64,000 bases of DNA from Aquatica leii (lineage: Eukaryota > Arthropoda > Insecta > Coleoptera > Lampyridae), in contig CM069438.1 in NCBI GenBank assembly GCA_035610365.1, positions 34,093,869 to 34,157,868 on the forward strand, given 5' to 3'. This document shows positions 32,129 through 44,249 of the stretch, in pieces. Under the pieces are notes generated by a model, which saw only the letters and a list, made by a program, of their open reading frames with translations, had not been told where the DNA came from and ran no database searches. How positions within the stretch are numbered: the first letter of the stretch is position 1; every line of letters starts with the position of its first letter. The position numbers and the translations under genes are program-made.

Positions 32129-35100
32129 GTGAGCTGAGAGTATTGTTTTAGAACGTAGCAGGAATAAAAAACAAGGAACATGATTTCTGGAAGTACATCA
32201 AGGAACAGGATGTAGTGGGATTACAGAAAACATGGATGGAAGAAAAAGAATAGGAGTGGTGGGAAAAAGAGTTGCCAGAGGAATTTGAGTAGGTGGTGCA
32301 ACATGCAGAAAGAGAAAAGAAAAAAGGGAGAGCAAAGGGGGGTATAATAACGGGAATAAGAAAAAAATGGTTGAACCAGGAAAAGAAGGAGAAAGTGCAA
32401 CAGAGAAAAGGAGTTGTAGAAAGGAACATGCAGTGGGGAAAAACAAAAATAAAAGTGGTGACGGTTTATAGCAGTAGAAGGAAAGAGACAAGAAAAAACT
32501 TAGAAGAGATGATAGATGAGAGGGAAGAGGGATTGATAATAGTAGGAGCGGACTTCAACGCAAGAATAGGGGAAGAGGGGGAATACAAGAAAGAAAAGGG
32601 ACGGGAAAGAGACAAACAAAGGACAAGGTGATAAATAAAGAGGGAGAGGAATTGCTGGAATTGTGCAACGAAAAAGGGTGGGAAATAATGAACGGGAACA
32701 TAGAAGAAGAAAGAATGGAGGAATTTACGTACATAGGAAGAAGAGGAGAATCAATAATAAATTTTGTAATGACAAATGAAGAGGCTGGAAAAAAGGTGAA
32801 GACATTTAAGATGGGAGAAAGGGTAGAGTCAGACCATCAACCACTGGAATTGGCAATGGAAGGAAGGGAAAGAGAAGAGAGAGAGGAAGAGGAGAAGTAC
32901 ATAACTAAAAAAAGTGGACAGAAGAGAGTATAAAAAGATATAAAGAGAGAATAGGGAAAACGGTATGGATAGGGAAGGAAGTACAAGAAAGTGTAGAGGA
33001 AATGAGAGAGATGATGGAGAAAGCAACAGAGAGAGTGAGATTTAAAAAATGGAAGAGGGAGAAAACTGGATGGAAGAAATGGTGGGATAAGGAATGCAAG
33101 GAAGCAAAGAAAAAGGCAAGAAGAGCATTAAGACAGTGGAAAAAGGGAAGAAAGAAAAAGAAGAATACAAAGAAGCAGTAAAATATACAAAAACATGCGA
33201 TAGAAAGAAGGAGGAAAACAAAAAGAAACAAGAGGAGCAGATTAAATGAATAAAAACGGAAGAAGATGTATGGAAGTACCTAAAGAAGCAGAGGAAAAAA
33301 AACAGGACGACAAAGGGTATAAAAATTAAAGAATGAGAGATATATTTTCGGAACCTGTTGGGAGGGGAAGAACAAAAAGCAGGAAAAAGAAAAAGGAAAG
33401 ACGCGGTATTAAGACAAGAAGAAGGAGATAGGGATAGAATAAGGGAGGAAGAAGTAATAGAGGCGGCAAAGAATATAAAAAAAGGAAAGGCGACAGGAGA
33501 AGATGGGATACAAGGAGAAGAGTGGATATACGGGGGAGAAAATGTAGCAAAAAGGATGACGGAAATAATAAACAAAATATGGAAAGGGGAAGGATTCCCA
33601 GAGAGATGGAGAGAGGGAATAATATGCCCAATACATAAAAAAGGCGAAAAAAAGAAAGTCGAGAATTATAGAGGGGTAACATTATTGAGCTCGGCATACA
33701 AATTGTACGCGACAATACTGCAAGAAAGATTACAGAAGGAAATAGAGGAAAGAAGTTTGGTACCAGACGGACAAGCGGGATTTAGAAAAGGAAGAAGGGC
33801 GATAGACAACATATATATAATGAAACACTTAGCAAATAAAGAACTAGAAAAAAAGTGGGAAAATGGTAGCACTATTCGTAGACCTAAAAGCTGCTTTTGA
33901 CAAAGTGAATAGGGAAAAGCTGTGGAAATATATGAAAAGAAAAAAATCAATGAAAGATTAATACAAAGAATAGAGGAAATATACGAAGAAACGAGAAGCA
34001 GGGTTAAAGTGAATGGGGAAGAGAGTGAGAAATTCATAACAAAGAGAGGGTTGAGGCAGGGATGTCCACTGAGCCCAAGCCTGTTCTCGGTATATACGGG
34101 GATCTGGAAGAGACAGTGAGGGGACAACAGATAGCAGGGATAATAGTAGGGAAAGTGAAGGTGTGGTTGTTGGCGTATGCGGATGACATAGTGCTGGTGG
34201 CTAAGGAGGAAAAGGAAATGAAAGAGATGATGAAAACGCTAGAAAAATATATGAAAAAAAGAGTTGGAAGTAAACACGGAGAAAACAAAGATAATGATAT
34301 TTAGAAAAGGAGGGGGGAAAAGAAAAAGAGAGGAGTGGAGATGGAGTTATGAGAAAGTGCAACAAGTGAAGGAATTTACATACCTGGGCTACACGATGAA
34401 ACAGGATAATAAAGAGGGAGAACACATAAAGGAAAGGGCGAAGAAAGGAAACAGGCTAATAGGACAAGTATGGGGTGTGGGGGAAAGAATTTTCAAGATA
34501 GATATAAAAAAAAGAAAATTGCTGTTCGAAAAATTAATAAAGGGGGTGGTAATGTATGGAGCGGAATTATGGGGCTGGAAGGAGTAGAGGGAGGTAGAGG
34601 GGCTACAGGAAAAATACTGGAGATGGGTGTTAGGATTGGACAGGGATACACCGGGGTATATTGTGAGAGAGGAGGTTCAAATAGAAAAAATAAGGATTGA
34701 GACAGGAAAAAGAGCAATAAAATACGAGGAAGAAATGAGGGAAAGAACAGATTGCAAAATTCTGCAAGAATGTTGGAAAGAGATAAAGGGAGGGAAAGTG
34801 AAGTACGGGCAGGAGGGCAGAGAAGAGTATTACAAAAGAAACGGGTACGCGAGTGAAGAAGTGGAGAGATTAAGAAAAGAGGGGGTAGGGACAAGATAAG
34901 AAATAATAAGGAGAGATAGAGACATAGAAAAACAAGAAAGATGGACAAATATAAAAGAGAGCAGATATAATAGGATTTATAAAGATATCAAGGGTGAAGG
35001 AGTGTCGGAATATTTAAAAGACAGTGAGATTAAAAGCAACAAAAAGAAAAAAATGGTGGCAAGGTTCAGATGTGGCAACGAGGAGTTAGGGAACAAATAT

Positions 35101-35298
35101 TGGAAGGAAGAACCAGAAAAGTTGTGCAGGCTATGTGGAGAAGAAACGGAAGTTCTGAACCACATGAGAAAGAGATGCAGGGAACTAAGAGAAGAGGTGA
35201 TGAAAACAGTGGATATCTTAGATGAAAACGGAAAAGGAGCGGAATGGATGGAGGAAGTATGGAGCAGGAGGAAAAAGTTAAGAGGGGAGAAGGGATAA
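32129..35298 (+). pseudogene. LINE ORF2: endonuclease and reverse transcriptase (broken)
   Basis: ORF2 nicks target DNA and primes reverse transcription there. The endonuclease spans about 32135-32900 and includes GADFNARIGEEG (32546), then after a stop or frame change at about 32631 INFVMTN and a final SDHQPLEL (32829). RT spans about 33420-34300: KATGEDGIQGEEW, VENYRGVTLLS, DGQAGFRKGRRAIDNIY, FVDLKAAFDKVN (about 33876, in a shifted frame), RQGCPLSPSLF (34052) and the catalytic AYADDIV (34175). A Cys/His cluster CRLCGEE...HMRKRC near 35130-35180 closes it. At least seven breaks are visible, so the copy is not autonomous. Confidence 0.88.
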
Positions 35299-35386
35299 GA
35301 AAATGTAATATATATGTATAGACAACACGAACAAATTTGTAAGCCAAATGGCAATGAATAAAGTTAAACTTATACTGACGTGCAGC

Positions 35387-36000
35387 CATCTTTAGCTGAG
35401 GTAGTCTTTAACCACGTTGGTCGGGTACCCCGGTGCCCTGTTGTTTTAAATGACCTTGACAATACCCGACCATGGCACACTGTTAACCGCGTTCTGGATA
35501 TCCAACGTTACGAGAATACAGCCCCTTCGGTTTCTTCTCCATCAGTCTTGTTATCCTTCTTCTGGCCTTCACAAACTCCTTTCTCACGTTAGTTATGACT
35601 GCCGTTAATCAACACTTTTCCCGTTTTTTCTGATACCCGCTTTTCTTTTCTCACATCCTTCTACGCTCACAAATTCTTTTATTCTTAACTCAACTTCTCC
35701 CGCCTTTTATCTTAGACCTTCAAAACTAGTCTTCAACTTTTTCAGAGCCTCCACATTCGTTTTCCATCTCACGCCGTTTTCATTTCTACATTCACCGACA
35801 CCATTTCTACACTTATTCCAAACCCAACAGAAATACTAAGTACTTAATGTTTCTTCATTCCATTACTTCCCGTTCACTCACTTCGTTTATCCATCTTTTG
35901 CTCACCAAAATAACGACGCTCAAAAAATTCCTGCATTCGTGTTCCACTTCTTCGCATCTTAAACGCCTTTTTTTCTGTTTTCGTTTTTGCTGTCGCTTCT
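35387..36000 (-). pseudogene. R1-like LINE RT, upstream part
   Basis: Continuation of the minus-strand R1-like relic interrupted at 31055-35372. Around 35500-35400 the translation gives VTLDIQNAVNSVPW, the catalytic A motif of R1-type RTs (usual DV-NAFNS), followed by YPTNVVKDYLS. Upstream, near 35590, TAVITNVRKEFVKARR fits the preceding helix. Sequence beyond 35700 is too decayed to assign. Confidence 0.6.
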
Positions 36001-36014
36001 TTTGTGTTGGTTAT

Positions 36015-36290
36015 TCAGGCACCTGAAACACTACTTGCGAGTATTTGTAGCAAGCCTGTCAGCTTCAAATTGAGCGCTATGTACTTCTGGCACGCTTCAC
36101 AGATTTTTACATACTCAACGATGTACTTCTTTATGCCTACCCAAAATACAGCAAGCTTGATTTTTCCGATACGTTCTTCCCGCGACGTAATATCCGGCTG
36201 TCGGAGCGTCATGATATTCAGCAAAAATTTTTTTTCTTTCCTGGGCTTGTACCACAACTTAAGCTTCTTCTGACTCGGATTTTGAGTCAT
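36015..36290 (-). pseudogene. Gypsy X integrase N-terminal fragment
   Basis: 91 open codons. A hydrophobic/aromatic segment (KLAVFWVGIKKYIVEYV) precedes CEACQKY, the CxxC half of the integrase zinc finger. The catalytic core is absent, and the frame leads into unrelated sequence. Confidence 0.7.
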
Positions 36291-36849
36291 AGCGGTATAG
36301 CAGTCCTATTGACATTGTGTAAACACGTGATGTTTACCTTGCGTAATTCATAGCCGTGGGGTTTGCATCTTAAAACACTGAGTAATGTTCTTGACTGACC
36401 GTCGCGTATATTCTGAGCTAATCTTCTAGGTACATCTACTATAACCATGCAGACCTCGCAAGTGTTTTCTGTCTAAAGAGTACAATTTAACCGTTATAAA
36501 GTGTTTGTCAGTATTTTGGTTTTGCCCGGGCAATATCGGTATATCGGTGCAAGATCAACGCTTATCTGGCAAGTCGTCCGGTAGGTGTTTTGAGGTACAT
36601 TAGCCAACACGACGGTTGGTGATTTGTGTCTATAGTGACCGAGATTCATTCTATATAACCACTATACTTCCCCACAGCTGAAACCACCGTGGGAGCTTCA
36701 CGTTCAATGGCACTGTAATTTCTTTTTACCAGAGACAGCAGGCGACTGGTGTATTTAACCGGATGCTCTTTTGTTTCATGTCTCTTCAATAGGACAGCCC
36801 TTACAGTGTAACTACTAGCGTTTGTGTGAATGACAAAAGGTAGTTCCGG

Positions 36850-37500
36850 GTCAGCTTAGCAAAGTATGGATGCTGTCGTGAGTTTCTTATTGAGTTCTAA
36901 AAAAGCTGTTTTTGGCTATGATTCCATTCCCACTAGATGTTTTTCTTTAGCAGTTTTAAATTATCGCGGCGTAGTTTCAAAGTGTACACTTTTAGTCTTG
37001 TTATTACTGAGTTTAGCTCGGCGAAATATTTTTCTAAGATTTCGTCTAGATACGCGAGAACGATCACTATCGTGAGTCCGGATCTTATTCCATCGATTAG
37101 GCGTTGAAAGATAGCTGATGCATTTTTTAAACCAAACGGCATACGATTAAATCTGTATAGCTCAAATGGTGTTACAAACGCGGTTTTATCTTTGTCTTTG
37201 AGACGTACGGGTATCTGCCAATATCCTTGGGGTAGGTCAACTATTGAAATGTAGGTAACACGCGCTGTATGCAGCAAATCGTCCATTCGTAGTAATACTC
37301 GGCGGGGTTTATTTTGTTGAGCTTACGGTAGTCTACACAAACTCAAGTCTCGCCATTAGGCTTAGAGATGAAAACTACTAAAGCCGCCCAGACTGACTCA
37401 CACTCTTATAATATATTTTGACTCAGCATCTTTACTAGTTCTTACTGGAGTAGCTCTTGGCGTGATTCCGACAGTCTATACGGAGAGTTATAGATCGGCA
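36850..37500 (-). pseudogene. Gypsy X reverse transcriptase fragment
   Basis: Motifs in order on the minus strand: VFISKPNGET, VDYRKLNKI, a first catalytic aspartate in SIVDLPQGYWQI, FNRMPFGLKNASAIFQRL, and a YLDE where the family has YLDD. The last change removes a metal-binding aspartate. One clean frame covers 37286-36933. The upstream motifs need a frame change or stop readthrough. RNase H should follow near 36850-36600 but is unreadable. Confidence 0.85.
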
Positions 37501-38685
37501 GGTAGGATACTTTTTCAATGCGGTGTTGGTTCTCCGCTACGGTCCTTGTTGCTAAGATCTTGGGTTTTCTTTTCCCGTGGTTCCAGTGTTTAAATGTCTA
37601 TTATAACGATAGAAATTGTCTTAGGCTTCTTTTTCCGAGGTAAATGTGACAAAACTGCTATAGCAGGCGTTTGTTGTAGAATTTTATCAGCTCCGGTACA
37701 GCATCTGCAAAAATTGCTTTAATTTTGTGTGGGTCGGCGCCTGGTTCTAGAGACCTGTTTGTTATAAATGTCTACTGACGTTGAAGTGTTTCATCTCCAA
37801 AGAGTTGTTTGATGCAATATGGTTTTCGGCGTGGGTCTGCTTGTAGGAGAGGGCTTAGCTCACAGCGGTCTTAAGTCTTAATTTTGTAAATTGGTAGTTT
37901 TTAGTGGTAAGAGCTATTGCTGGTTCAGAATAGAAATAAAACTTTTGTTGCGATTTGTTAAGGAAGTATCATTTTCTGTTTGATATGTTCAACATTATGC
38001 CTGCTTGCTGCATAGATTCTATTCCTAGTAACGTTTTATTTTGAGCAGCGGGAAGTATGATAAAATCGGTGCTCTCAGACGGACAATAACAGTGATGCAT
38101 AGTATCGTTTGAGGCCTCTCTTCACCGTCCGCAAGGATTACTGTTACTGCTTCTTGTTTGAAACAATATTCTCGGCTGCGGAGGTGGTCATATACCACTC
38201 GTCCGCCAATATTTTGATACGATCAATCTCTACAGCGACTACAGGCTTGGAAACTGAACTGTTAAGATTTCTAGTGTGTTCCGACGAGCAAGAAGTCGAC
38301 GTAATTATTTTGACGGGAGCATTTTGAACAATTGCTTTGTATCACCACGGGTTCTCCACAATCGTATTATGTTAATTTAGCCTCTGATTGATATTTGAGT
38401 GGTGTATACTTTAAGTCGAATACTGATGGGTATATTTAAAATAAGTGCTCGTTTTTCTGCAATGAACCGTTCAGGTGACTCGTTTTCTTGTTTGTTTGCA
38501 AAGAATTCTTTCAGCTCTTGGTGAGTGGGGCAATCTGATCCAAATGTGTTCTTAAGAATGTTTATAGCATCGCTCCATGTGCGTGTAGTGTTGTTACAAG
38601 CTTTAGGTCTTACGAACCTTGCACGGCCAACTCACACAGTCGGAGATAGGGGAGGTTTAAGTGAATTATAATTAAGGGCGCCAGA

Positions 38686-39814
38686 TCATTTAGAATTAAC
38701 ACTTCTGCCTCGATCAAGACAGACGGTCCAAGCTTGTAACGAATTTTTAAGTTCGTAATCCTTGTTACTCTGGTGTTCGGGTAACCACAATTAAAAGAGA
38801 AAGGTATGTTACCATAAAAGAAAGATTAACAGGTATAAAAACTTTAATTTAGTAACGTAGAAGATTAACAGGAGTCTATTTAATTTCTCAATTTATAAAT
38901 GCTATAAGTATCGGTAACACACAATACATAGGTTAAGTCGAAGCGAAATAGCGAAAAAAATTTCGTAATAAATATTGTTTGTACACAGCATGCGATACAC
39001 ACAAAATGATTAATGAGACTACCTTAATGGTATTGTAACAGTAAACGTAATTACGGAAATTAACATTAGCCAAAGTTCCGTGAGTGAACTTTCTGACAGC
39101 GATAAAATAATTAAATAAACTTACTCACAATCCAGTACCTACTTGGTCGAAGAAAACGTTTTCCCCGGTAGTAGCCTGGAGTAGATATTGAATAGCAAAT
39201 CGTGTCACACAATAACTCACGAAGATAGAAAGCTACAAAATCGTTAATAATAATAAATTAAATGAGATATAAAAACCCGTTGTATCGAATGCTGTTATTT
39301 GCGATTACAAACAGATGGGTGGTAACGCAATCAACTGGTGTATAAGAAATAACATCTCAAAGGTAAATGCTGGTCAAGACTTTGTTGTCGTTGTGGATAA
39401 TACGACTTCCAGAATCTTAAGCGTTCGGTGACGGTATTTATCAATAGTATTAATTCTTCATTGTTCTTTTATTAAATCGAACATATGATCAAAGCGTGGC
39501 GAAACGGCTATCAAATTAATACAGAAATTACAAAGGAATCCTAATAAACCGGATGCAAATATCTTACCTTGTGCCGAATAGATTACGATAAATTCGTAAT
39601 TAGCTTATAATTTCCTGTTCATCACAGTGGATGCACTTAAAATCCTTGGAATTAGGTCAAATTACAACACAAACCGTCTTACGTAGTTGACAGCTTCAAA
39701 ATGAAAATCCGCAACATGTCAGTAACCAAATAGATCGGCAGAGGACGTCAAAACCAGAATCTAATTTTAATTCGATATACAGGATATTACGTTATGAAAA
39801 TTTCGCACGTAACA
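38686..39814 (-). repeat. Long LTR of gypsy family X (5' LTR, minus)
   Basis: On the minus strand it begins TGTTACGTGCGAAA at 39814 and ends just before GATC and the primer site TGGCGCCC (38683-38676). It aligns in patches with 52973-54177 and with the plus-strand LTR split at 41690-41973/46817-47058. Shared blocks include TATGTATTGTGTGTT-CCG, ATCGCATGCTGT and AAGCTT...TCTGTCTTGATCGA. It is about 1.13 kb long. The primer site matches the tRNA-Lys end for only eight bases. Confidence 0.75.
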
Positions 39815-40050
39815 GTGTCTTGGATGCCGAGCCACTAAGGTTCATCCAAGATTAGTGGAAGTCTCCAAAACGCGTTTTCATCGCTTACAGTCTCGCAGTC
39901 TTTGTAAATACACAGAACGTCGATAAATTTACGTATGTTACTGTGTCTATTGAATCTTGTGGAACATTTTGATATAAACCCCTCTAGTTTTTTCTTCCAT
40001 CTTTTTTGTGCGGTTTCTCGTGATAATTGTTGAGTAAATTTTTAGGCTTT

Positions 40051-40304
40051 GAAGTTGGGCGCCACTTGTAACGCTCTTGGTGTACATAACTTTATTTCCT
40101 AACGGATAATAATATACATTTTAAACGCTAAGATTACACTAAAATATATATACATGAGTTGGTTTTTTCTAACACTTATCACTATCACACGCTGCTGATA
40201 AAGTTCATCTTGGTACGTTGCGACCACGAAGCGCGTTCGGTGACTACTAAAAGATGCAGTACAAAGGTACCAGACCAGTGTTGTCTATAGTACACAGAGT
40301 AACA
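40051..40304 (-). repeat. Short gypsy LTR and tRNA-Lys primer site (family Y)
   Basis: On the minus strand a 238-bp candidate LTR runs from TGTTAC at 40304 to GTTACA at 40067. It contains TATATATA (about 40150) and AATAAA (about 40098) at the right spacing. Two bases later comes TGGCGCCCAAC (40064-40054), complementary to the tRNA-Lys 3' end. The leader is cut short at 39814 by the family X LTR. No second LTR was found. Confidence 0.55.
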
Positions 40305-41689
40305 CCAAAAATTGGACTTCCTGTTTCAATTATGGCTTTACTAATTCCGGTAGTAAACATCTTTGGTTTAAAAAAGATCAGCTTCTAAACCCCAAATCTT
40401 ACAAGAAATTTATACTTCGAATATATTCAGTAACAAAAATTTATCTATTTCAGTATACATGATTGTGATAAAGTGCCTACGAAGTATTTTCTAAATTATT
40501 TACAGAACTATTTTTTCATTCTAACTCTGCCAAATTATCTATTGGAAGTGATCTAACTTTAGTACTTTTGAATGCAGACACCCAAAAATTTCTGATATTT
40601 CCTGCAAGTAGATTGATTTGATGGACAGCGATCCTTACTATACAGTTAAATCCACATATTTCTGTTAAACGAATAAGTATTTGTTTTGTCTTTTTTTACA
40701 TTATTGGGTACTGGCACTCTGCCAATCTGTTCTAATGCAGTTCCTTATTTTAGGTTGTTTGAGTTTATCTTTTAACTGTAACCTTTTGGATGTTTATGGT
40801 GCTGTGGACGTAACACAATTTTTTTGGCGAGCTACACTGATTGGAGGCACAATGTGTACCATTTGTATTGCTTTAGTATTTTCCGTCTCAGGCCTGATTG
40901 GATAAGTATGATTTCAACACTACCTCAAAAAGTATGCGACGGGGTTATGTATGTATGTACACCTCGTTTTCTTTATTTTCTTAAATATTCCACTACCTAC
41001 CATGTATTTTCTTTTAAAATTATTAAACTTACTTCTAATTTTATCAAGTTCTCACATTTTTTTGCCGGCGTACCTACTTATTATCATAAGTATAAAGCTT
41101 TTACGAATATGGGAAAAAAAGTTACTTTGGTTACAACGTTGACACGTGTCAAATTGGGAAAGCTATGACGGCGGTAAACATCGTAAGTTGATTTTAGACC
41201 CGAGTAATTCAAAATAGTTTTGAATAAAACCACTACGTAAAAGATACTGGGGGTAAAGCAATGCCAATGCTTTCTACTTTCGACACCCTCTAACGAGTTT
41301 CGTTTTACTTCACTTCCTGTCAAGACGTTAAACCGTTCATTACTTAAAATTGTGTTTGCGATGTCTAAATTAATTTTCTAACATCATCGACTTATGTTAA
41401 GGCTATGATATAAAACGACAACATGTTTCTATTAGTTTATTCATCACAGGGTAAGCTTATACTATTAGTTTTTAGAATTCATTTGCAATTTCGATGTTAA
41501 GCTGTTAGCACAACCCGACACGTGTTAGTCCACATGTGTTCCGTGTATTCTCTACCAATGAAGGATTAATATCGACCAAATACCGTAATGCAAATATTAT
41601 TATTTGGAAAGCCTACTTTATATCTAAAAAGGAAGTTTTGAGAAGAACATTTTTTCCGATGTAGATTTTTGCTTTCGTGAGTCATTGCG
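40305..41689. other. AT-rich stretch without an assigned gene
   Basis: Short hydrophobic frames at 40681-40905 and 40951-41142 show no family motif. A block at 41126-41157 (GGTTACAACGTTGAC then GTCAAATTGGGAAAG) matches 57243-57275 near OBP gene 3. Confidence 0.4.
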
Positions 41690-41973
41690 CAGATACGATT
41701 TGCTCTGTTCATTAATATTCCAGCTCGACTCAACGAAGAAAACGTTTTCTTCGGGCAAATACTGGATTGTAGGTGATTCTTATTTAATTACGTTTATGTC
41801 ATTATTAAGGTTTCTCACGAAAATTTTGTTTGTTATTGTAACTTACGTAATTACAGTAATTGTTTCAATACCATTTAGGTATTTTCATTAATTATTTTTA
41901 CGTATCGCATGCTGTTAATTTAATTTTTTTTGCTATAAACATCCTATGTGTAATTTAAGCTTAGGTATTGTGT
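41690..41973 (+). repeat. Family X LTR fragment, left of Penelope insertion
   Basis: A plus-strand copy of the X LTR (reverse to the copy at 39 kb). Shared blocks are CGAAGAAAACGTTTTC, CAATACCATTTAGGTA and CGTATCGCATGCTGT. It stops at 41973 with GTATTGTGT and resumes at 46817 with the same nine bases, so one LTR was split by the 41974-46816 insertion. Confidence 0.75.
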
Positions 41974-42388
41974 ACTATGATAAGAATGTCTTCCGGGTTT
42001 GGACCGTGTCATTGTTGTTGTAACCGAAGTTGCCAACGTTTCGCTCACTATCGTAAAGGGCTTTATCAGGGCGTAAGATAAATAGCAAAGCTCAAACAAA
42101 CAACCAAAATCTAACTAAGAACTTCTCAAAAGTTAGGTTATCAACTTAAGAAACAAGCCATAATCCAAACTCTAAAAAGGTAAGAAAGAAAACAATAACT
42201 TGAAAAAGCAAACGAAAATTTAACAAAGAACCACTACAGAGTTAAGTAATCAACTTGTGAACCAAGCCAGATTCTAAACACCGTAGAAGTGACTTAGAAA
42301 GAAATAGTCTCCGTATATAAAAGAGAAGGATCGTCACGGTTGGTTAAGTATGGCTATGATTGGGTTACAGTTGCTAAGAGGTGTGTTT
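41974..42388 (+). repeat. Left terminal repeat of Penelope-like unit
   Basis: Begins ACTATGATAAGAATGTC. Its reverse complement aligns along its whole length to 46366-46798, including TATATAAA-GAGAA (42317), GATCGTCAC and TTGGTTAAG. Its first ~90 bases also match 44516-44605 directly. Confidence 0.85.
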
Positions 42389-42869
42389 TCAAAACTAAGG
42401 CCTTATTGGGTTTCCAAAATAGTTGCATATAATAAATATCGTAACTATTGCGGTTAATACGTTTGAAATATGCTTCGTTTTTTAAAATGGAAACATTTTC
42501 GATTTGTGGAGTTAGCACAAAATCGAAACTGTTTTGATCTTACAGATCAAATTTGTTCCATACCTAAACACAGTCACTAAACCAAATCTTAGCAAAAACA
42601 AAATGGCATAGTTTTAACTTAACTATTAATCAACAGTTTCGAAACGGTTTGCAACATTTGCGTAACTTACCAAATTATTTTATATTGTGGTATTGCAACT
42701 AAATTGGTTTCTTGTTAATAATTTTTTTTTAGATTTCAGGTTCTGTCTGATTAATTTACAGAGGGTATCATTTTAAAACTATTAGCGACAGCACAAACAT
42801 AACTACAATTAAATGAAACAGTTTTAAAAATGCGCTACCTATAAAAAGTCGCTTAGACAAACAATACGA

Positions 42870-44145
42870 CAAAAAAGTTTGTTTGTGTCAATCGATAGCT
42901 CCACTTCTGTTTGTGGCAAAAATTTTTGGTTTACTCCCAATATCGTGGAAAAACGTCAAAGGACAATGCAAGTTTACAAAATCGTACGCTTGGCTATCGT
43001 ACGCAATTGTTATAAGTTCTTTTTATACTGTGCAACTGTTTATCTCTACCGATGTCTTAAACTTTGACAAAAACAAGCCGCTACCAGAACTTCTATCAGC
43101 CATTAACGACATTATGTGTGTCATATTTGTTGCTATTCTAACAGTATTAAACGTAGCTAGATTTCCACGACTTGTGCAAACGTTGAACAGTTTAATACCC
43201 GAGATTAAAGATGCCGGTTTGTGCTGTCAGTCGTCGTGGGTATCTTTACGAAAAATTCAGTTTGGTTATATGATCTTATTTTTTGGAGAAATTATGATTC
43301 AAATTGCTGTTCTAATTGGCCTTCTTTATTCAAATAGTTACACGACTAATTTTGATTATAATATTTTTGTTAACGTCGGTATTCAGAATGTACCGTTTGT
43401 TTTTTACATGATTTTTTTTGTCTTGTTCTGTCTTTATTTCTATTTTTGGATGTTTCGAAAAACAAGTGATAAATACGCTTAAGTTTACACCGGTGCATCC
43501 TTTGAGCGATATCGATGAAACGAATAATGAAACAGATTTTATTGGGTTGGTTAAGTACTAGGTTTGCAAACAAGAACATAAAAGTTTTGGAAAGATGTTG
43601 TTGTTGTTGCAACCGGAGTTGGTAGAGTATTTACTAGAGCTAGACGGAGATATCAGTTTGGTTATGTATAGTATCAACAGTTGCATGAATCCGCAATTGT
43701 TGTTTCACACGGTGGTTGAACTAACTGTGTTGATTATACACTGGTATGAAGTTATTGTCTACACTTCCTACACCTTTTCGTCTCCTCTGGCAAGCACTAT
43801 TCATTTTGTCAACTGGATGTTTGTAATTGCACATAGTATTGGGTTAATTTTCTTTTTAAAAAGTGCTTAAGATTTAAAAAATATGGTCAAGTGACGTTTA
43901 GGTTTTTGTTGTTGGTTAATACAAAATTTTAGGTGCATGGGTTAACTAACTTTTTGTTGGAATAATCTACTAGAATTTCCAACCCTGATGAGCATCAACA
44001 AGTACGCATATTTATAGAAAAATTACAACAGCATCGTCCAATAACTGCTAGTGGAGTTTTTAACATTGATCTTGGCATAGCGGCACCGGAAAGTTAGACT
44101 TTGTTGTTGAGAATATATAACGCATTGGTTACAGAATTTGACAAA
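42870..44145 (+). pseudogene. Gustatory-receptor-like gene (broken, multi-exon)
   Basis: Resembles insect gustatory receptors, seven-helix ligand-gated channels of taste neurons. 42883-43482 holds 199 codons. Near the N-terminus is PLLFVAKIFGLLPISW, the typical Gr start, followed by four hydrophobic helices (about residues 36-55, 75-95, 125-147 and 168-190). 43595-43870 adds two helices. A stretch at about 43990-44140 has EKLQQHRPITASGVFNIDLG, the form of the conserved Gr region before the last helix, followed by a TAG and a decayed ALVTEFD where TYLV-QF is expected. There is no clear in-frame ATG, and frame breaks at 43482 and 44097 suggest a pseudogene. Short AG-ended gaps between blocks may be introns. 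Confidence 0.62.
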
Positions 44146-44249
44146 TATTTTGACATACGTTTTAGTGATTTGATGTTCCAAAAAATTAAGCTTTGAGTAA
44201 CGTTAAGTTTAGTTTAATAAAAGAATTGTTTCGAAATGGTGTCTAACTG

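Larger units (their letters stand above)
31055..35372 (+). mobile_element. Purine-rich LINE, copy 2 (with 14-bp TSD)
   Basis: A 4.3-kb non-LTR retrotransposon inserted in the R1-like relic. It has an AT-rich 5' leader, ORF1 (31328-32128), and a broken ORF2 (endonuclease, RT, C-terminal zinc segment). It ends with AATAAAGTTAAACTTA and no poly-A tail. The coding strand is A/G-rich throughout, giving Lys/Glu/Arg-heavy proteins. Exact flanking duplications show one insertion event. It is younger than copy 1 at 24.1 kb. Clade is not settled. Confidence 0.9.
36015..38683 (-). mobile_element. Gypsy family X internal region (gag-pol relic)
   Basis: Minus-strand Ty3/gypsy coding remains ordered from the 38.69-kb LTR: primer site (38683-38676), Gag C-terminal half (about 38640-38430, EFFANKQENESPERFIAEKRALI), protease end (about 38050-37970, LLGIESMQQAGIMLNI), RT (about 37500-36850) and the integrase zinc domain (36290-36015). 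Gag's N-terminal half is missing. The region ends abruptly at about 36015, inside integrase. Coding is riddled with stops. Confidence 0.82.

Noticed and set aside
31093..35389. Long minus-strand hydrophobic frames (for example 31093-31692, 33042-33575)
   Set aside because: Same compositional artefact opposite ORF1/ORF2 of the second purine-rich LINE.
40681..41168. Hydrophobic frames considered as another gustatory receptor
   Set aside because: Neither the N-terminal K-FGL motif nor the C-terminal TYLV-type motif is visible, and the frames are short and overlapping.
43560..43620. TTGTTGTTGCAACCGGAGTTGG in the receptor stretch as a further Penelope terminal repeat
   Set aside because: Similarity to the TTGTTGTTGTAATCGGAGTTGCC element is limited to one short block and the flanks do not align, so it is probably coincidental.
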